NCBI RefSeq assembly: GCF_041051975.1
Contig: NZ_CP163435.1
Span: 4,092,001-4,156,000, forward strand
Origin: Streptomyces sp. R21
GTDB taxonomy: Bacteria; Actinomycetota; Actinomycetes; Streptomycetales; Streptomycetaceae
Direction: 5' to 3'
Length of the DNA stretch: 64,000 nt
A program made the position numbers and the translations under genes. Shown here piece by piece: positions 1 through 9,127 of this stretch; within the stretch, counting starts at the first letter, position 1; every line of letters starts with the position of its first letter. The notes below the pieces were generated by a model. It saw only the letters and a program-made list of their open reading frames with translations. It did not search any database and was not told the DNA's origin.

Positions 1-318
1 GGCCTTGGCGGCCTTGCCGGAGAGGGCGACCTCGGCGCTGCCCGCCTTCGGCCAATGCACCTTGTCGGCGTGCTTGACGGCGGCCTTCTCTGCCGCGTCG
101 ACCCTCTTGAAGGCCTTGGCCTTGACGTTCTTGCCGCGGACCGGGTCGTCGAGGTTGGTCTGGGTCTTCGGTTTGGTCAGGCCCTCGTCCGCCGACGCCT
201 CGGGGGCGTACTGCGGCAACAGACCTATAGACAGCGCCAGACCGAGGAGCAGCGCGGCGCGTCGGCGGCCACTGCGCCAGGCCGGTCTGGCAGACCGGAA
301 CCAGGGGGGCGAGGACAT
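1..318 (-). CDS. N-terminal fragment of an exported protein, probably RHS/YD-repeat
   Basis: The first 106 codons of a minus-strand gene that runs off the left edge. The ATG at 318 follows GGAG five bases upstream. The product starts with a basic n-region (residues 7-20, several Arg), a hydrophobic core around ALLLGLALSIGLL (about 20-33) and a likely cleavage site near EASADE, so it is exported. The mature start is Lys/Ala-rich and low complexity. No RHS repeat lies inside the window; the assignment rests on context, because streptomycete RHS-repeat exoproteins often follow an FG-GAP gene and a LamG gene, as here. It is third in that minus-strand series, separated from the LamG gene by a strong hairpin. 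It could be another large secreted protein. Confidence 0.6.
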   Translation of the reverse strand, partial: MSSPPWFRSARPAWRSGRRRAALLLGLALSIGLLPQYAPEASADEGLTKPKTQTNLDDPVRGKNVKAKAFKRVDAAEKAAVKHADKVHWPKAGSAEVALSGKAAKA

Positions 319-367
319 GACATCTCCATGGAAGTCGGGGGATGCGGAGGAGCAAAAGGGCAGGAAT

Positions 368-407
368 ACGTGTGGGCGGGTGGCTGATCAGCCACCCGCC
401 CACACGT
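368..407 (-). terminator. Perfect 20-bp inverted repeat between the LamG and RHS-like genes
   Basis: A 40-base perfect palindrome (ACGTGTGGGCGGGTGGCTGA followed by its exact reverse complement) lies 7 bases after the LamG stop and about 50 bases before the next start. It has no U-tract, as usual for streptomycete terminators. It should end or attenuate transcription between the second and third genes; an RNA-processing or protein-binding role is also possible. Confidence 0.65.
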
Positions 408-414
408 CCAGGTG

Positions 415-3400
415 TTATGCCGAGGTCTCGTCGATGCTGGCGCCGGACGGCATGACCGCCACGAGCGTCACCAGAGAGGCATCCAACGGCCCCTGGTACA
501 TACGCACTTCGTCGACCGCGCCGGAGAAGTACTCACTCGCGGTCGAGCCGGTCAGCGTCCGACCGACCTGGAGCTTCGTCGTGCTGTAGTCCCAGGTGTT
601 GTCCCAGGGAGCGTCGGCCACCGCGATGCCGTTGACATACAGAAGCACGTCGCCGAAGACCGCGTTGTAGACCAGCGCCAGGTGGTCGCCGTCACCTTCC
701 GAGCTGGGCAAGTCCCCGTTGTCGAGGACTGTGCTGGTCACCGGGGCCGTCGCATCCGCGCCAGTCACGACAAGCTGCCAACGGCTGCTGGCGGCAAGGT
801 ACTTCACCTTGATCGCGCTGCCCCTCGTGCCGGACAGCGACAGCACCGTCTGGTCCTTCGTCGAGTTCGCCGAGGCGAGCCGGGCGCGGGCGGTCAGCGT
901 GAAACTGTCCTGGGCCGAGAGAGGTCCGGTCGCACGGGTGGCGTAGGCGCTGGTTCCGTTCAGAGCCAGGTGCCCGTCGCCCCAGAGAGGTGCCGCTGGA
1001 GGAACGCAGTCGGGGTCGGCTTCGGGGTCGCACGACTCGTCGGGTACGTAGATGGAGGCGCCGCCGCCCAGCGTCAGACCGGTACCGCCTCCCGTCTCCG
1101 GCGAGACGGCGGCCGTCGCGCCGTCCAGCTGCCAGTACGCAAGCTGATGGGGCTGGATGCCACCCAGCTCCTGACCCTCGGCCTCCGGGATCACCCGGTC
1201 GTGGAGCTTGACGTCGGCGACACTGCCCTTGAGGTAGTTGGTGTAGCCGTCGAGGGAGAGCTTGCGGCCGATCTGCACAGCACCGGTGGCGTTCCAGGTG
1301 GTGCGCCGCGCCTGGACGTCAGTGGCGACGAGCTTTCCGTTGACGTACAGCATCATCTTGCCGACATCGCCTGCTTCGGCGTCGTACACCCCGATGAGGT
1401 GCGTCCAACTGCCCTTGACGGCCGCCGCTCCCGAGACCTTCCAGGTGCCGAGTGACTCCATGTCGCTGACCGGGGTGCGGAAGGTCCACGACGCGGTGTC
1501 GACGTCGTAGCCGAGTTCGAAGCCCGGCTGCGCGGTGCCGTCCTGGCTGACGACGGTGACGTTCTCGGTGGGCAGCGAGGGCAGCATTACCCAGGCGCTG
1601 ACGGAGAAGGTGTGGCTGGTGTCGACGGCGGACGCGCCCGCGTCGAGGTAGGCGTTCTCGGTGCCGTCGAAGGAGGCGGCGGTGTCGGTGGAACCGAGGG
1701 GGCCCTCGACGCCGAAGGTCACGCCGGAACCGGCGGTCGCGTCGGGTGCGCCGCTGCTGCCAGCGGCCTTGGTGGCACCCTTGGCGTCGCCGAGGGTCCA
1801 GCCGGCCACGGGCGCGCGGCCGTCGCTGACCAGGAAGACATAGGCGGTAGGCGTCTTCTGCGGGTTGCCGGCACCGTCGATGGCGGTGACGTGGAGGGTG
1901 TAGGAACCCTCGTTCGGCGGCATCCAGCGGATCGTCGCCGGCCCGCCGGTCGTCGAGGGGGTCACCGGCTTCTTCGTGTTGTCGGCCTGTGGGCCGGTGA
2001 AGTAGTACGAGTACGCCGTCACGTCCGCGTCCGGCGAGTCCATGGTGAAGTCGCCATAGTCACCGACACCCACGTGCCAAGCGTCGTCGGCCGGGTAGGC
2101 CGTCGACGTGATGGTGGCGGACTTGGGCTTGGTGTTGTCGTAGATGAACTCGCAGCGGGTCTGAGTACCTTCGCTGGACCAAGCGCCATAGGACACCTGG
2201 TCGTAGCCACGTACCGACCAGGCGATGGTGGTGTTTTGCGGGATGGAGAAGCCAGCCTCACCATCACCGTCGACGTCATCGCCCACGGTGTACTTGAAGG
2301 TGGCCTGGCCGGTCTGTCCGGTGCCCGTCGAGGACTGCTTCACCGTCGTCGCGTAGTGGTCGACCTCACCGGAACTGGTGGTCCACCACACCTTGAACTG
2401 CGCCTGCAGTGACTCGGAGCTGGAACGGGTGTCGTTGTGGTCATAGTCTTTGATGACGGCGTAGAGGGTCGGCGGGTCGGTCACGTAGTGGTCGGTGGCA
2501 TGGCCGTACTCGCAGGTATCACCTGGGACCATGCTCAGATCGCTCTGGTTCGGCTCCAACGGCGGCCGGTTGTACGTCACTTCGAGGTGGGCGTTCCCGC
2601 AGAACCGCTTCCAGAACGACGTGTCAGACTCACTGCCCGCCTTGAGACGGAACGTCGTGGTGTCCCAACCATTGTCGGCGGCCTTCTGAACGGTGCTCGT
2701 GACTCCGAAGCGCACGTTCTGGTTGGTCGACGTGCACGAACCCGCCGTCTCCGTAGGCGACTTGGTTGCGATCGTCTCCTTCGAGGACGGCTGGTTGGCC
2801 CAGTTCGTCGACGAGTTGATCGCGCTCGCGCCCGTACTGTTGGCGCGGGCGAGCTGTACCTCGCGGGCGGAGGAGCTGTACGTGAACACCTGGGTCACCG
2901 CGAACTCGGCGCTGACGATGTGCTTGTCCTCGAACGTCCCGGTCGGAATCGCGAAGAACTGACGCTTGACGTCCACGTTGGCGGCGCAGAGCGCGGACAC
3001 GTCGGACGGGCAGCGGCCCACGCCCTCGTGGTCGTCGAACTTCCAGAACGAGGCTGACGAGTAGTACGAGGACACCATCGTCCAACCCGTGCGGTTGGCG
3101 GTCTTCACCACGGGGTCGATGTAGACCGGGTAGACCGTGTCCTTGTCGGTGAGCAGGTCCGCGTCCGGCGTCAGCGTCATCGTGTCCGACGAGACGTCTA
3201 CGGCGACGTCGGCGACCTGAGCACCGTCGGGGGGCGTGACCGCGTCCGGGTCTGCGACTTCCGAGGCGGTAGGGGACACCGACGGCTCGGCGGTCGCAGG
3301 CGCTTCTGCGCCGCTCCCCGAGTCCCACATCAGAGGCTGCGGTGCCTCGAACACGGTTCCACCGGAACCCGTGTCGGTAGCGGTCAGACCGCCGTCCGCG

Positions 3401-4104
3401 TTCTCCTCCACCTTCAACAACGAAGTGTCGACGGACAGTTCGAGCTCAGCCAGCTCGGGGTTGGCCGCCGCCTTCGCATTCTTGACCACCAGCACGTGCG
3501 AGAAGCCCTCGGCATTCGCCGTGACGTTGAGGTCGACACCGGGCAGGACGTTCGCGTACGTCGCCGTCGAGCCGTCGATCTTCGGCTTGGGCAGCTCCTT
3601 CACCCAGTCGAGGGAGAGCGCGTGCCCGTCCTTCTCGATCTCGGCGAAGGTGGTGTCGCCGCCGCCGGAGAACGACATGGCGGCGAGCGCGGCCTTGGGT
3701 GCGTAGGTCCCGTTCTTCTGCTCGACCAACGTGGTGTCGATCTTCGTCCACTTGCCATTCTGGCGGGTGCGGACGGGCTGGACGTACTCGGTGGTCGTGA
3801 AGGTGCCGTCAGGGTTGGCGACGGTGGTGCTGCGCTCGTCGCGCAGGCTCAGGATCTCGACCGGGTCACCGGACTTCGCGGCCTTGGCCTGCGCCGCGGC
3901 CTGGGTGAGCGCCGGGTCGGTCGTGTCGGTGGCCTTGCTCACGGGCTTGTCCGCGGTGACGGCTACCTGATCGGCGGCGGGTGCACCGCTCATACCGGTC
4001 GTCAGCAGGGCCGCGAGGGCCGTGGCGACGGCGACGGTACGGCGTCTGCCGCTCTTTCGGAGCTTCATCGTGCTGTGCTTCCTCTTCCCCGAACCGCCGC
4101 TCAT
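415..4104 (-). CDS. Secreted LamG-domain (two LamG) protein of an RHS-type exoprotein operon
   Basis: About 1229 residues. A basic start (KLRKSGRRR) and hydrophobic stretch (VAVATALAALLTTG) form a signal peptide with a likely AxA-type cleavage before ADQVAV. The middle region carries beta-rich modules typical of proteins encoded beside streptomycete RHS proteins. Two LamG/concanavalin-like modules follow, at about residues 765-950 and 965-1229, each with the SFDGT/ALNGT, FSVSAWV/FTLTARA, LYVNG and VQIGR/LQVGR signatures of the fold. It is probably a cell-surface or matrix protein that binds carbohydrate or protein ligands. The chosen ATG overlaps the upstream FG-GAP stop (ATGA), which argues for translational coupling; a second ATG at 4068 would start right at the signal peptide. 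No catalytic motif was seen. Confidence 0.85.
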   Translation of the reverse strand: MSGGSGKRKHSTMKLRKSGRRRTVAVATALAALLTTGMSGAPAADQVAVTADKPVSKATDTTDPALTQAAAQAKAAKSGDPVEILSLRDERSTTVANPDGTFTTTEYVQPVRTRQNGKWTKIDTTLVEQKNGTYAPKAALAAMSFSGGGDTTFAEIEKDGHALSLDWVKELPKPKIDGSTATYANVLPGVDLNVTANAEGFSHVLVVKNAKAAANPELAELELSVDTSLLKVEENADGGLTATDTGSGGTVFEAPQPLMWDSGSGAEAPATAEPSVSPTASEVADPDAVTPPDGAQVADVAVDVSSDTMTLTPDADLLTDKDTVYPVYIDPVVKTANRTGWTMVSSYYSSASFWKFDDHEGVGRCPSDVSALCAANVDVKRQFFAIPTGTFEDKHIVSAEFAVTQVFTYSSSAREVQLARANSTGASAINSSTNWANQPSSKETIATKSPTETAGSCTSTNQNVRFGVTSTVQKAADNGWDTTTFRLKAGSESDTSFWKRFCGNAHLEVTYNRPPLEPNQSDLSMVPGDTCEYGHATDHYVTDPPTLYAVIKDYDHNDTRSSSESLQAQFKVWWTTSSGEVDHYATTVKQSSTGTGQTGQATFKYTVGDDVDGDGEAGFSIPQNTTIAWSVRGYDQVSYGAWSSEGTQTRCEFIYDNTKPKSATITSTAYPADDAWHVGVGDYGDFTMDSPDADVTAYSYYFTGPQADNTKKPVTPSTTGGPATIRWMPPNEGSYTLHVTAIDGAGNPQKTPTAYVFLVSDGRAPVAGWTLGDAKGATKAAGSSGAPDATAGSGVTFGVEGPLGSTDTAASFDGTENAYLDAGASAVDTSHTFSVSAWVMLPSLPTENVTVVSQDGTAQPGFELGYDVDTASWTFRTPVSDMESLGTWKVSGAAAVKGSWTHLIGVYDAEAGDVGKMMLYVNGKLVATDVQARRTTWNATGAVQIGRKLSLDGYTNYLKGSVADVKLHDRVIPEAEGQELGGIQPHQLAYWQLDGATAAVSPETGGGTGLTLGGGASIYVPDESCDPEADPDCVPPAAPLWGDGHLALNGTSAYATRATGPLSAQDSFTLTARARLASANSTKDQTVLSLSGTRGSAIKVKYLAASSRWQLVVTGADATAPVTSTVLDNGDLPSSEGDGDHLALVYNAVFGDVLLYVNGIAVADAPWDNTWDYSTTKLQVGRTLTGSTASEYFSGAVDEVRMYQGPLDASLVTLVAVMPSGASIDETSA

Positions 4105-5657
4105 CCGATCGCTCCGAACGCCTCGCCCGCGTCGGGCAGCCCGCCCAAGCCGGGCAGGTAAGTGGTGGTGCCGGTGCTGGTCACGCCGTCGATGTCCGTC
4201 CACGGCAGGACGTAGAGCGCGCCCTTCGGGGAACCGGAGGCCTTGCTGTAGGGCACGCCGACGTAGAGGTTGGTGGCCCCCGCGGTCAGGGCGATGCCGG
4301 TGTAGTCACGAGCGGTGGCCGTTCCCGGCAGGCCGGAGCCGCGGGTGAGGATCTTGTCCGAGGAGCCGACAGACGCGTCCAGGGGACTGAAGATCTGGAC
4401 CGCGCCCACATCCTTGACCGACGACGTGTTGTTGCCGGGGATACCGACCGCGAGGCGGACAGTGGAAGTGCTCGTGACGACGTTCGTGTTCGTGTTAGCG
4501 ATCGCCACCCGCTGGCCGAAGAAGTCCCCGGCGATCGGGGCGCCCTCGACACCGGTGACGTCGGCGTCGATCGCCGCGAGCTCCGTGTACGCCCCAGACG
4601 GCTGGATCCGGATGACCGTGGCGCCACCCGCATCAGCCGTGGCCCCTATGTCCTCGCTCGGAGTGCCGACGGCCAGAAGCGCGTCGGAGTTGTACGTCTG
4701 GTTGCTGGGCCGGTAGCTCGCCATCGAGAGGGAGGAGCCGAAGCTGTCACCCGTCTCGGCGACACCGGAAATGCCCGTTGCGTCCTGGTCGATACCCACG
4801 AGCGGGGCGGGCAGGCCGCCGGACAGGGTGTGACTGAAGACGGTGACACCACCCGCGAAGGTCTTCCCTCCGATCGCCTCGCCCGGCGTGCCGACCGCGA
4901 GGTACCGGTTCGTACCGGCCAGTGAGTAGCCGAAGCGATCGTGCGCCTCGACCTCGCCGGGCACGCCCGGATCCTTCTGGCTCACCGGGACCTTCGTCGT
5001 TCCCTGGACGTACTCGACACAGCCGGCGTCCGGAAACGTCTTGCCGTCCACGGTCACGTTCTCGCCGGGCACTCCGACGGCCAGGTAGGGCGCACCACCG
5101 GAGGTGTCACCCGCCTTCACCGCGTAGCCGAACCAGTCGTACGCCTCTGTGGTCGTCGTCGCGTCGAGCTGTGTCTGGGTGTAACCCTCGATCGCGGAGC
5201 CCGCACCGATACCGGTGGGCATGCCGTGGATCACATAGATCGCCCCGGCGTCGACGAGCTGAGTGCCGTCCTTCGCGACGTCCTCGTACGGGGCGCCGAC
5301 CACCAGGTCCGTGCAGCCGTCGCCGTCGGCGTCGTACGTCGAGCGGGAGAAGCCGAAGTGGTCGCCGGCCTCGGGGGTGGCGTCCATGCCGGTGGTCGCC
5401 TGCGAGATCTCGAAGACGCCCTTGCCGCCACCGAGCACCACACGCACCAGGCCTGCTCCCTTGGCCCCGCTCACTGTGGCGTTCGGGTCCGGAATGACCG
5501 TGTCCACAACGCTGTCACCGTTGAAGTCGGTCGCTGTTCCTGCCGTGCATGTGGCAGCTGCGGCTTGGGGCGACCCAAGCGAGACAAGCCCTACTGCCAC
5601 GACGAAAGCGCTTGCCAGAACGACCGGTAGCCCCGCCGATCGTGTACGCGTACGCAC
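4101..5657 (-). CDS. Secreted FG-GAP (integrin alpha-like beta-propeller) protein
   Basis: About 518 residues. The GTG at 5657 sits 6 bases after GAGGGG and begins a clean signal peptide (RTRTR, then LPVVLASAFVVAVGLVSLG, cleavage near QAAAA). An upstream in-frame TTG at 5693 has weaker support. The body holds about seven FG-GAP repeats; each shows a D-rich Ca-binding loop (DFNGDSVVD, DADGDGCTD) and a following GxPxE/D-D motif, typical of a calcium-stabilised extracellular beta-propeller. It is the first gene of the series, driven by a strong TTGACA-type promoter, and its stop overlaps the LamG start. A role in surface adhesion, or as a scaffold for the downstream exoproteins, is inferred from fold and context. 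Confidence 0.85.
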   Translation of the reverse strand: MRTRTRSAGLPVVLASAFVVAVGLVSLGSPQAAAATCTAGTATDFNGDSVVDTVIPDPNATVSGAKGAGLVRVVLGGGKGVFEISQATTGMDATPEAGDHFGFSRSTYDADGDGCTDLVVGAPYEDVAKDGTQLVDAGAIYVIHGMPTGIGAGSAIEGYTQTQLDATTTTEAYDWFGYAVKAGDTSGGAPYLAVGVPGENVTVDGKTFPDAGCVEYVQGTTKVPVSQKDPGVPGEVEAHDRFGYSLAGTNRYLAVGTPGEAIGGKTFAGGVTVFSHTLSGGLPAPLVGIDQDATGISGVAETGDSFGSSLSMASYRPSNQTYNSDALLAVGTPSEDIGATADAGGATVIRIQPSGAYTELAAIDADVTGVEGAPIAGDFFGQRVAIANTNTNVVTSTSTVRLAVGIPGNNTSSVKDVGAVQIFSPLDASVGSSDKILTRGSGLPGTATARDYTGIALTAGATNLYVGVPYSKASGSPKGALYVLPWTDIDGVTSTGTTTYLPGLGGLPDAGEAFGAIG

Positions 5658-5727
5658 ACCCCACCCCTCGATCCCACCCCCGGACGGACACAACCCGGCC
5701 CATCCTGTGAAAGTTGTAAGGGATGAC

Positions 5728-5755
5728 TAAATATGGCGCCAGTAAAGAATGTCAA
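5728..5755 (-). promoter_or_regulatory. Vegetative-type promoter of the FG-GAP/LamG operon
   Basis: On the minus strand TTGACA (5755-5750), a 16-base spacer and TATTTA (5733-5728) resemble a principal-sigma (HrdB-type) promoter. The predicted start near 5721 leaves a leader of about 60 bases before the GTG at 5657. The -35 box is a perfect consensus, which is uncommon in this genus. Confidence 0.6.
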
Positions 5756-5927
5756 CCCTTGACGAACCGCCCGAGCCTTGACGGAAAACACGCGGTCGTG
5801 GCTTGAATTCACACTTGATCACCAAGAAGCCGCGGAACACGACACTCCGCAGCATGCGACGACAAAGCGGACATCGACCAGTGGCTCGAATCACTGCCTT
5901 GACCTGGGGCCTTACCGCGCTCTCGCC

Positions 5928-5956
5928 TTGAGGTCACAGGCGATGCACGGTATCTT
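5928..5956 (+). promoter_or_regulatory. Candidate promoter of the TarS-like glycosyltransferase
   Basis: TTGAGG (5928-5933), a 17-base spacer and TATCTT (5951-5956) fit a principal-sigma promoter. It would give a leader of about 95 bases before the ATG at 6059. Confidence 0.5.
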
Positions 5957-6058
5957 CACAGTACAATCGGCACCTTTCCCCAAAGCGGCTCATGAATTCG
6001 ATTTAAGGATTCCATCCAAGAGACGGGGCGTGCCCCGTATTACTTGGAGAGCACGACG

Positions 6059-8077
6059 ATGGCCACGCCCACCGTTTCGGTGATTATTGCCGCCTACAAC
6101 GCGATGCCCTATTTGACGCGCTGCATTTCCTCCGTTGCCGAGCAAAGCATCGGTCAGCGCGAGTTGGAGATCGTCGTCGTGGACGACGGCTCAACCGACG
6201 GCACAGCAACGGAACTTGAGCGGCTGACCAGGGTGTACCCAGGGTTGCTGGACGTCGTCCGACAGGAAAACTCGGGCGGCCCCTCCGCGCCCCGCAATGT
6301 CGGACTCGATCGCGCCCAGGGCCGGTTCGTGTTCTTCCTGGACGCCGACGACTATCTGGGGCCAGAAGCTCTGGAACGCATGGTTGCGGCTGCCGAGAAG
6401 AACAACACCGATGTCGTACTGGGCAAGGTGGTGGGAGTGGGCGGCCGAGGGGCGCCTGTGACGATGTTCCGTCGCAATCGGGCGCGGACGGACGTCTTCA
6501 GCTCACGCGCCTACTGGACCCTCAACCCCATGAAGCTCTTCCGCCGCGACTTGCTGGAGCGGCACCGGCTGCGCTTTCCGACCGATCTGTCCATCGGCGA
6601 GGACCAGCCATTCGTGGCCGCGGCGTACCTGAACGCTGCGGGGATCTCCATCCTCGCTGACTACGACTGCCTGTTCTGGGTCCATCGGGACGACGACGGC
6701 AACATCACGAAGCGCACCTCCGGTTCGGAGCCCCGCCTGCGCTTCCTCCCCCGCATGGTCGACCTGATCCTCGAGAACGTGCCGCCGGGCCCCGGACGTG
6801 ACCACCTCGCCCACCGGCATCTGACCGTCGATGTGCTGGAGCTCCTCCGCGACCACCTGGTTCTGGAACCCCGCGAGATCCAGCAGAAGACGCTCGCCCG
6901 CCTCGCCGAGACCATCGCCCCTCTTTGCCACGAGGGCCTGCGCGAGCAGCTCTCGGCGATGGCCTGGCTTCGACTGCACCTCATACGGAACGAGATGCTC
7001 GACGAGGTCCTTGAACTTGTCCGCTTCGAGCAGGAGTTGAAGCGGACCGGTGGGGCCACACCGGTCGCCGTCGAGGACGGCCGCGCCTACGCCCGGTACC
7101 CGTACTTCCGCGACCCGGAACGCGCCATACCCGACGAGTGCTACGACGTCACCGACCAGCTGAGTCTGCGCCACCAGGTGACCCGCGCCGAAATGCGCGA
7201 CGGTGCCTTGCACCTGGCCGGACACGCCTACTTCCACCGGGTCGCGACACATGACGTCACCACCGAACTCATCCTGCGCGAGCGCGAAAGCGGAGCGGAG
7301 TGCCGGCTCCCCGTCACCCATACCGCAACGCCGGGCCTCGGCGCGGACGAGGATCTCGGGGAGTACACGTACGACAAGGCCGGATTCGACGCCACCGTCG
7401 ACATCGCCACCGCTGCCGAAGGCAAGGCGCTGGGCAACGGACTGTGGGACATCTGGCTCGTGGTCGGCGCCCAGGGTCTGTCCCGCGAGGTGCGCATCGG
7501 CAGCAAGCGGGCCGCCGACGTGTCCGGCAAGGCGGCCACTCACATCGTGGACACCGCCGAAGGTCTCCAGACCGTCACGCTCTACACCACCAAGCCGCAC
7601 GGCAACTTCACCCTGGACATCGGCGAGAACAAGCACGAGGTACTGCCGCATCTCGAACTCGACGCGATCGGTTGGAAGGGCGGCATTGCTGCCGAGTTGG
7701 TGGTCACCGGGCGGTGCACGCTCGACTCGTACCCGGATGGCACTCTCACCGTGAGGCTCACCACGAGCGACGGCGCCGGCAGCGAGACGACGGTTGACTT
7801 CCCTGTCACACAGCCTGCGAACGGCGACACGTTCACTGTGGACGTGCCTGTCTCCTCCCTCTCCGCAGGCGTGTGGGGCGGCGAGCTGCGTCTCGCCGGC
7901 TGGACCGTGCCGCTGCTCCCTCTTCCGCAGGATCTGGCCCCGGCCAAGTGGCGTCGACGCGGCCTGCCTTGGTATGCGAAGCCGGTCCCCGCGGTACCGG
8001 GCGATGACGAGTTGTTCGCGCTACAGGTCGCGAAGACCGATCTCGTCAAAGCGATGGTCGGTCGGATGAAGTCGTGA
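6059..8077 (+). CDS. TarS-like family 2 glycosyltransferase (wall polymer glycosylation)
   Basis: 672 residues; the ATG follows GGAGAG seven bases upstream, while the in-frame TTG at 6044 lacks a site. Residues 1-100 form a GT-A fold with VSVIIAAYN, VVVDDGSTDG, SGGPSAPRN and the metal-binding DADDYL; further motifs are GVGGRGAP and the acidic GEDQPF. These motifs and their order match staphylococcal TarS, the enzyme that adds beta-GlcNAc to poly(ribitol phosphate) teichoic acid. The C-terminal third continues that match as a beta-sandwich-like region ending near REVRIGSKR. The enzyme probably uses a UDP-sugar to modify a teichoic acid or similar anionic wall polymer at the cytoplasmic face. 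No transmembrane segment was seen. It stands alone, followed by a lipoprotein gene. The family is fairly sure, the acceptor is not. Confidence 0.8.
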   Translation: MATPTVSVIIAAYNAMPYLTRCISSVAEQSIGQRELEIVVVDDGSTDGTATELERLTRVYPGLLDVVRQENSGGPSAPRNVGLDRAQGRFVFFLDADDYLGPEALERMVAAAEKNNTDVVLGKVVGVGGRGAPVTMFRRNRARTDVFSSRAYWTLNPMKLFRRDLLERHRLRFPTDLSIGEDQPFVAAAYLNAAGISILADYDCLFWVHRDDDGNITKRTSGSEPRLRFLPRMVDLILENVPPGPGRDHLAHRHLTVDVLELLRDHLVLEPREIQQKTLARLAETIAPLCHEGLREQLSAMAWLRLHLIRNEMLDEVLELVRFEQELKRTGGATPVAVEDGRAYARYPYFRDPERAIPDECYDVTDQLSLRHQVTRAEMRDGALHLAGHAYFHRVATHDVTTELILRERESGAECRLPVTHTATPGLGADEDLGEYTYDKAGFDATVDIATAAEGKALGNGLWDIWLVVGAQGLSREVRIGSKRAADVSGKAATHIVDTAEGLQTVTLYTTKPHGNFTLDIGENKHEVLPHLELDAIGWKGGIAAELVVTGRCTLDSYPDGTLTVRLTTSDGAGSETTVDFPVTQPANGDTFTVDVPVSSLSAGVWGGELRLAGWTVPLLPLPQDLAPAKWRRRGLPWYAKPVPAVPGDDELFALQVAKTDLVKAMVGRMKS

Positions 8078-8272
8078 AGGTCTGTCGGAGACACGGCTGA
8101 CCCGTAGGCCAAGCAGGCGCCCATCACCCCAAGTTGTACCGCCCAGGCATATGTGCTTGACGATTCCTTGACCTTTGGCGCATAGTCCTGCTTCACCTCC
8201 CACTTGGTGTTCACGTCAAGCACTTGGGCGACTCAGTCGTCCCTGTCTGCGCTCCGAAGGAATCCCCAGAAC

Positions 8273-9091
8273 ATGAAGAGATCCGCGCTGCCCCGCGCCG
8301 CCGCCACCGTCGTCACGTCCGCTCTCTCGCTCGCCCTGCTGACGGGCTGCGGCAGTGGTGACGACGACGCCAAGGGCGCCGACGCGAAGGAGTCGGCGAC
8401 CGCTGCCGCGAAGGCGCTCGGCAGTGCTGAGCTGGAGAAGCTGATCATCGCCACGGGCGATGTCGACGGGTACAAGGTCTCGGCGGCCGACAAGTCGCAG
8501 CAGTTCGCGTCGTCGAAGGACGAGGTGAAGGTCGTCGACGAGAAGTGCGCGCCGATCGCGTATGTGCTCACCGGGTTCGCTCCCGGGGACTCGGCCGCGT
8601 ATGTCAACCGGCAGGCGACGGAGGTGGCCGCGAAGCCGAGTGCCTCCTCCACCAAGAGCCTGGAGGACATGACCGACGAGGAGCTCGACGACGCGATGAA
8701 GGGGATCACCGACGCACTCGGGCAGACCCTGACCATCGTGTCGCTCTCCTCCTACGAGGGCGACGGCGCGAAGAAGACCCTGTCGTCCGTGTCCGACGCG
8801 ATCGCCGGGTGCGCCGGCGGGTTCACGGCCACGGCCAAGGGCGACACGCAGAAGTTCACGAAGGTCGAGAAGGAGAAGGCCTCCGGGACGGGTGACGAGT
8901 CGCTGGCGTTCGCCGTGACCGGCGACGCGGACGGCGACAAGGTCGTGGTGCACGGCGAGGTCGTACGGCACGGCGGCACCGTCGCCACGTACTACTCGAT
9001 CAGCCTGGCTGCCTTCGCGGGTGAAGGGGACGCCGCCGAGTACGACATCCCCGCCGAGATCACCAAGGGGCAGGCCGCCAAGCTCAGCTGA
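8273..9091 (+). CDS. Lipoprotein of unknown function
   Basis: 272 residues, ATG ten bases after GAAGGAA. A basic n-region (KRSALPRAAA), a hydrophobic stretch and the lipobox LLTGC (Cys about residue 26) mark a lipoprotein, followed by an Asp/Ala-rich linker. The mature domain of about 230 residues contains two Cys that could form a disulfide (EKCAPIA and AGCAGG) and resembles the soluble PknH-like/LpqN extracytoplasmic family common in actinomycetes. That comparison is a fold-level impression. It sits convergent to a kinase array whose members carry extracytoplasmic sensor domains, so a partner role is possible but only inferred. Confidence 0.8.
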   Translation: MKRSALPRAAATVVTSALSLALLTGCGSGDDDAKGADAKESATAAAKALGSAELEKLIIATGDVDGYKVSAADKSQQFASSKDEVKVVDEKCAPIAYVLTGFAPGDSAAYVNRQATEVAAKPSASSTKSLEDMTDEELDDAMKGITDALGQTLTIVSLSSYEGDGAKKTLSSVSDAIAGCAGGFTATAKGDTQKFTKVEKEKASGTGDESLAFAVTGDADGDKVVVHGEVVRHGGTVATYYSISLAAFAGEGDAAEYDIPAEITKGQAAKLS

Positions 9092-9127
9092 ATCAGGCCG
9101 AGTCGAGCCCGAGCCGACCTCAGGTCC

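Larger units (their letters stand above)
5658..6058. other. Divergent intergenic region, FG-GAP operon / glycosyltransferase
   Basis: About 400 bases, clearly more AT-rich than the flanking genes, between divergent starts. It holds the minus-strand promoter near 5740 and a plus-strand promoter near 5940. I see no gene, RNA structure or repeat in the remainder (about 5760-5920). Confidence 0.6.
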
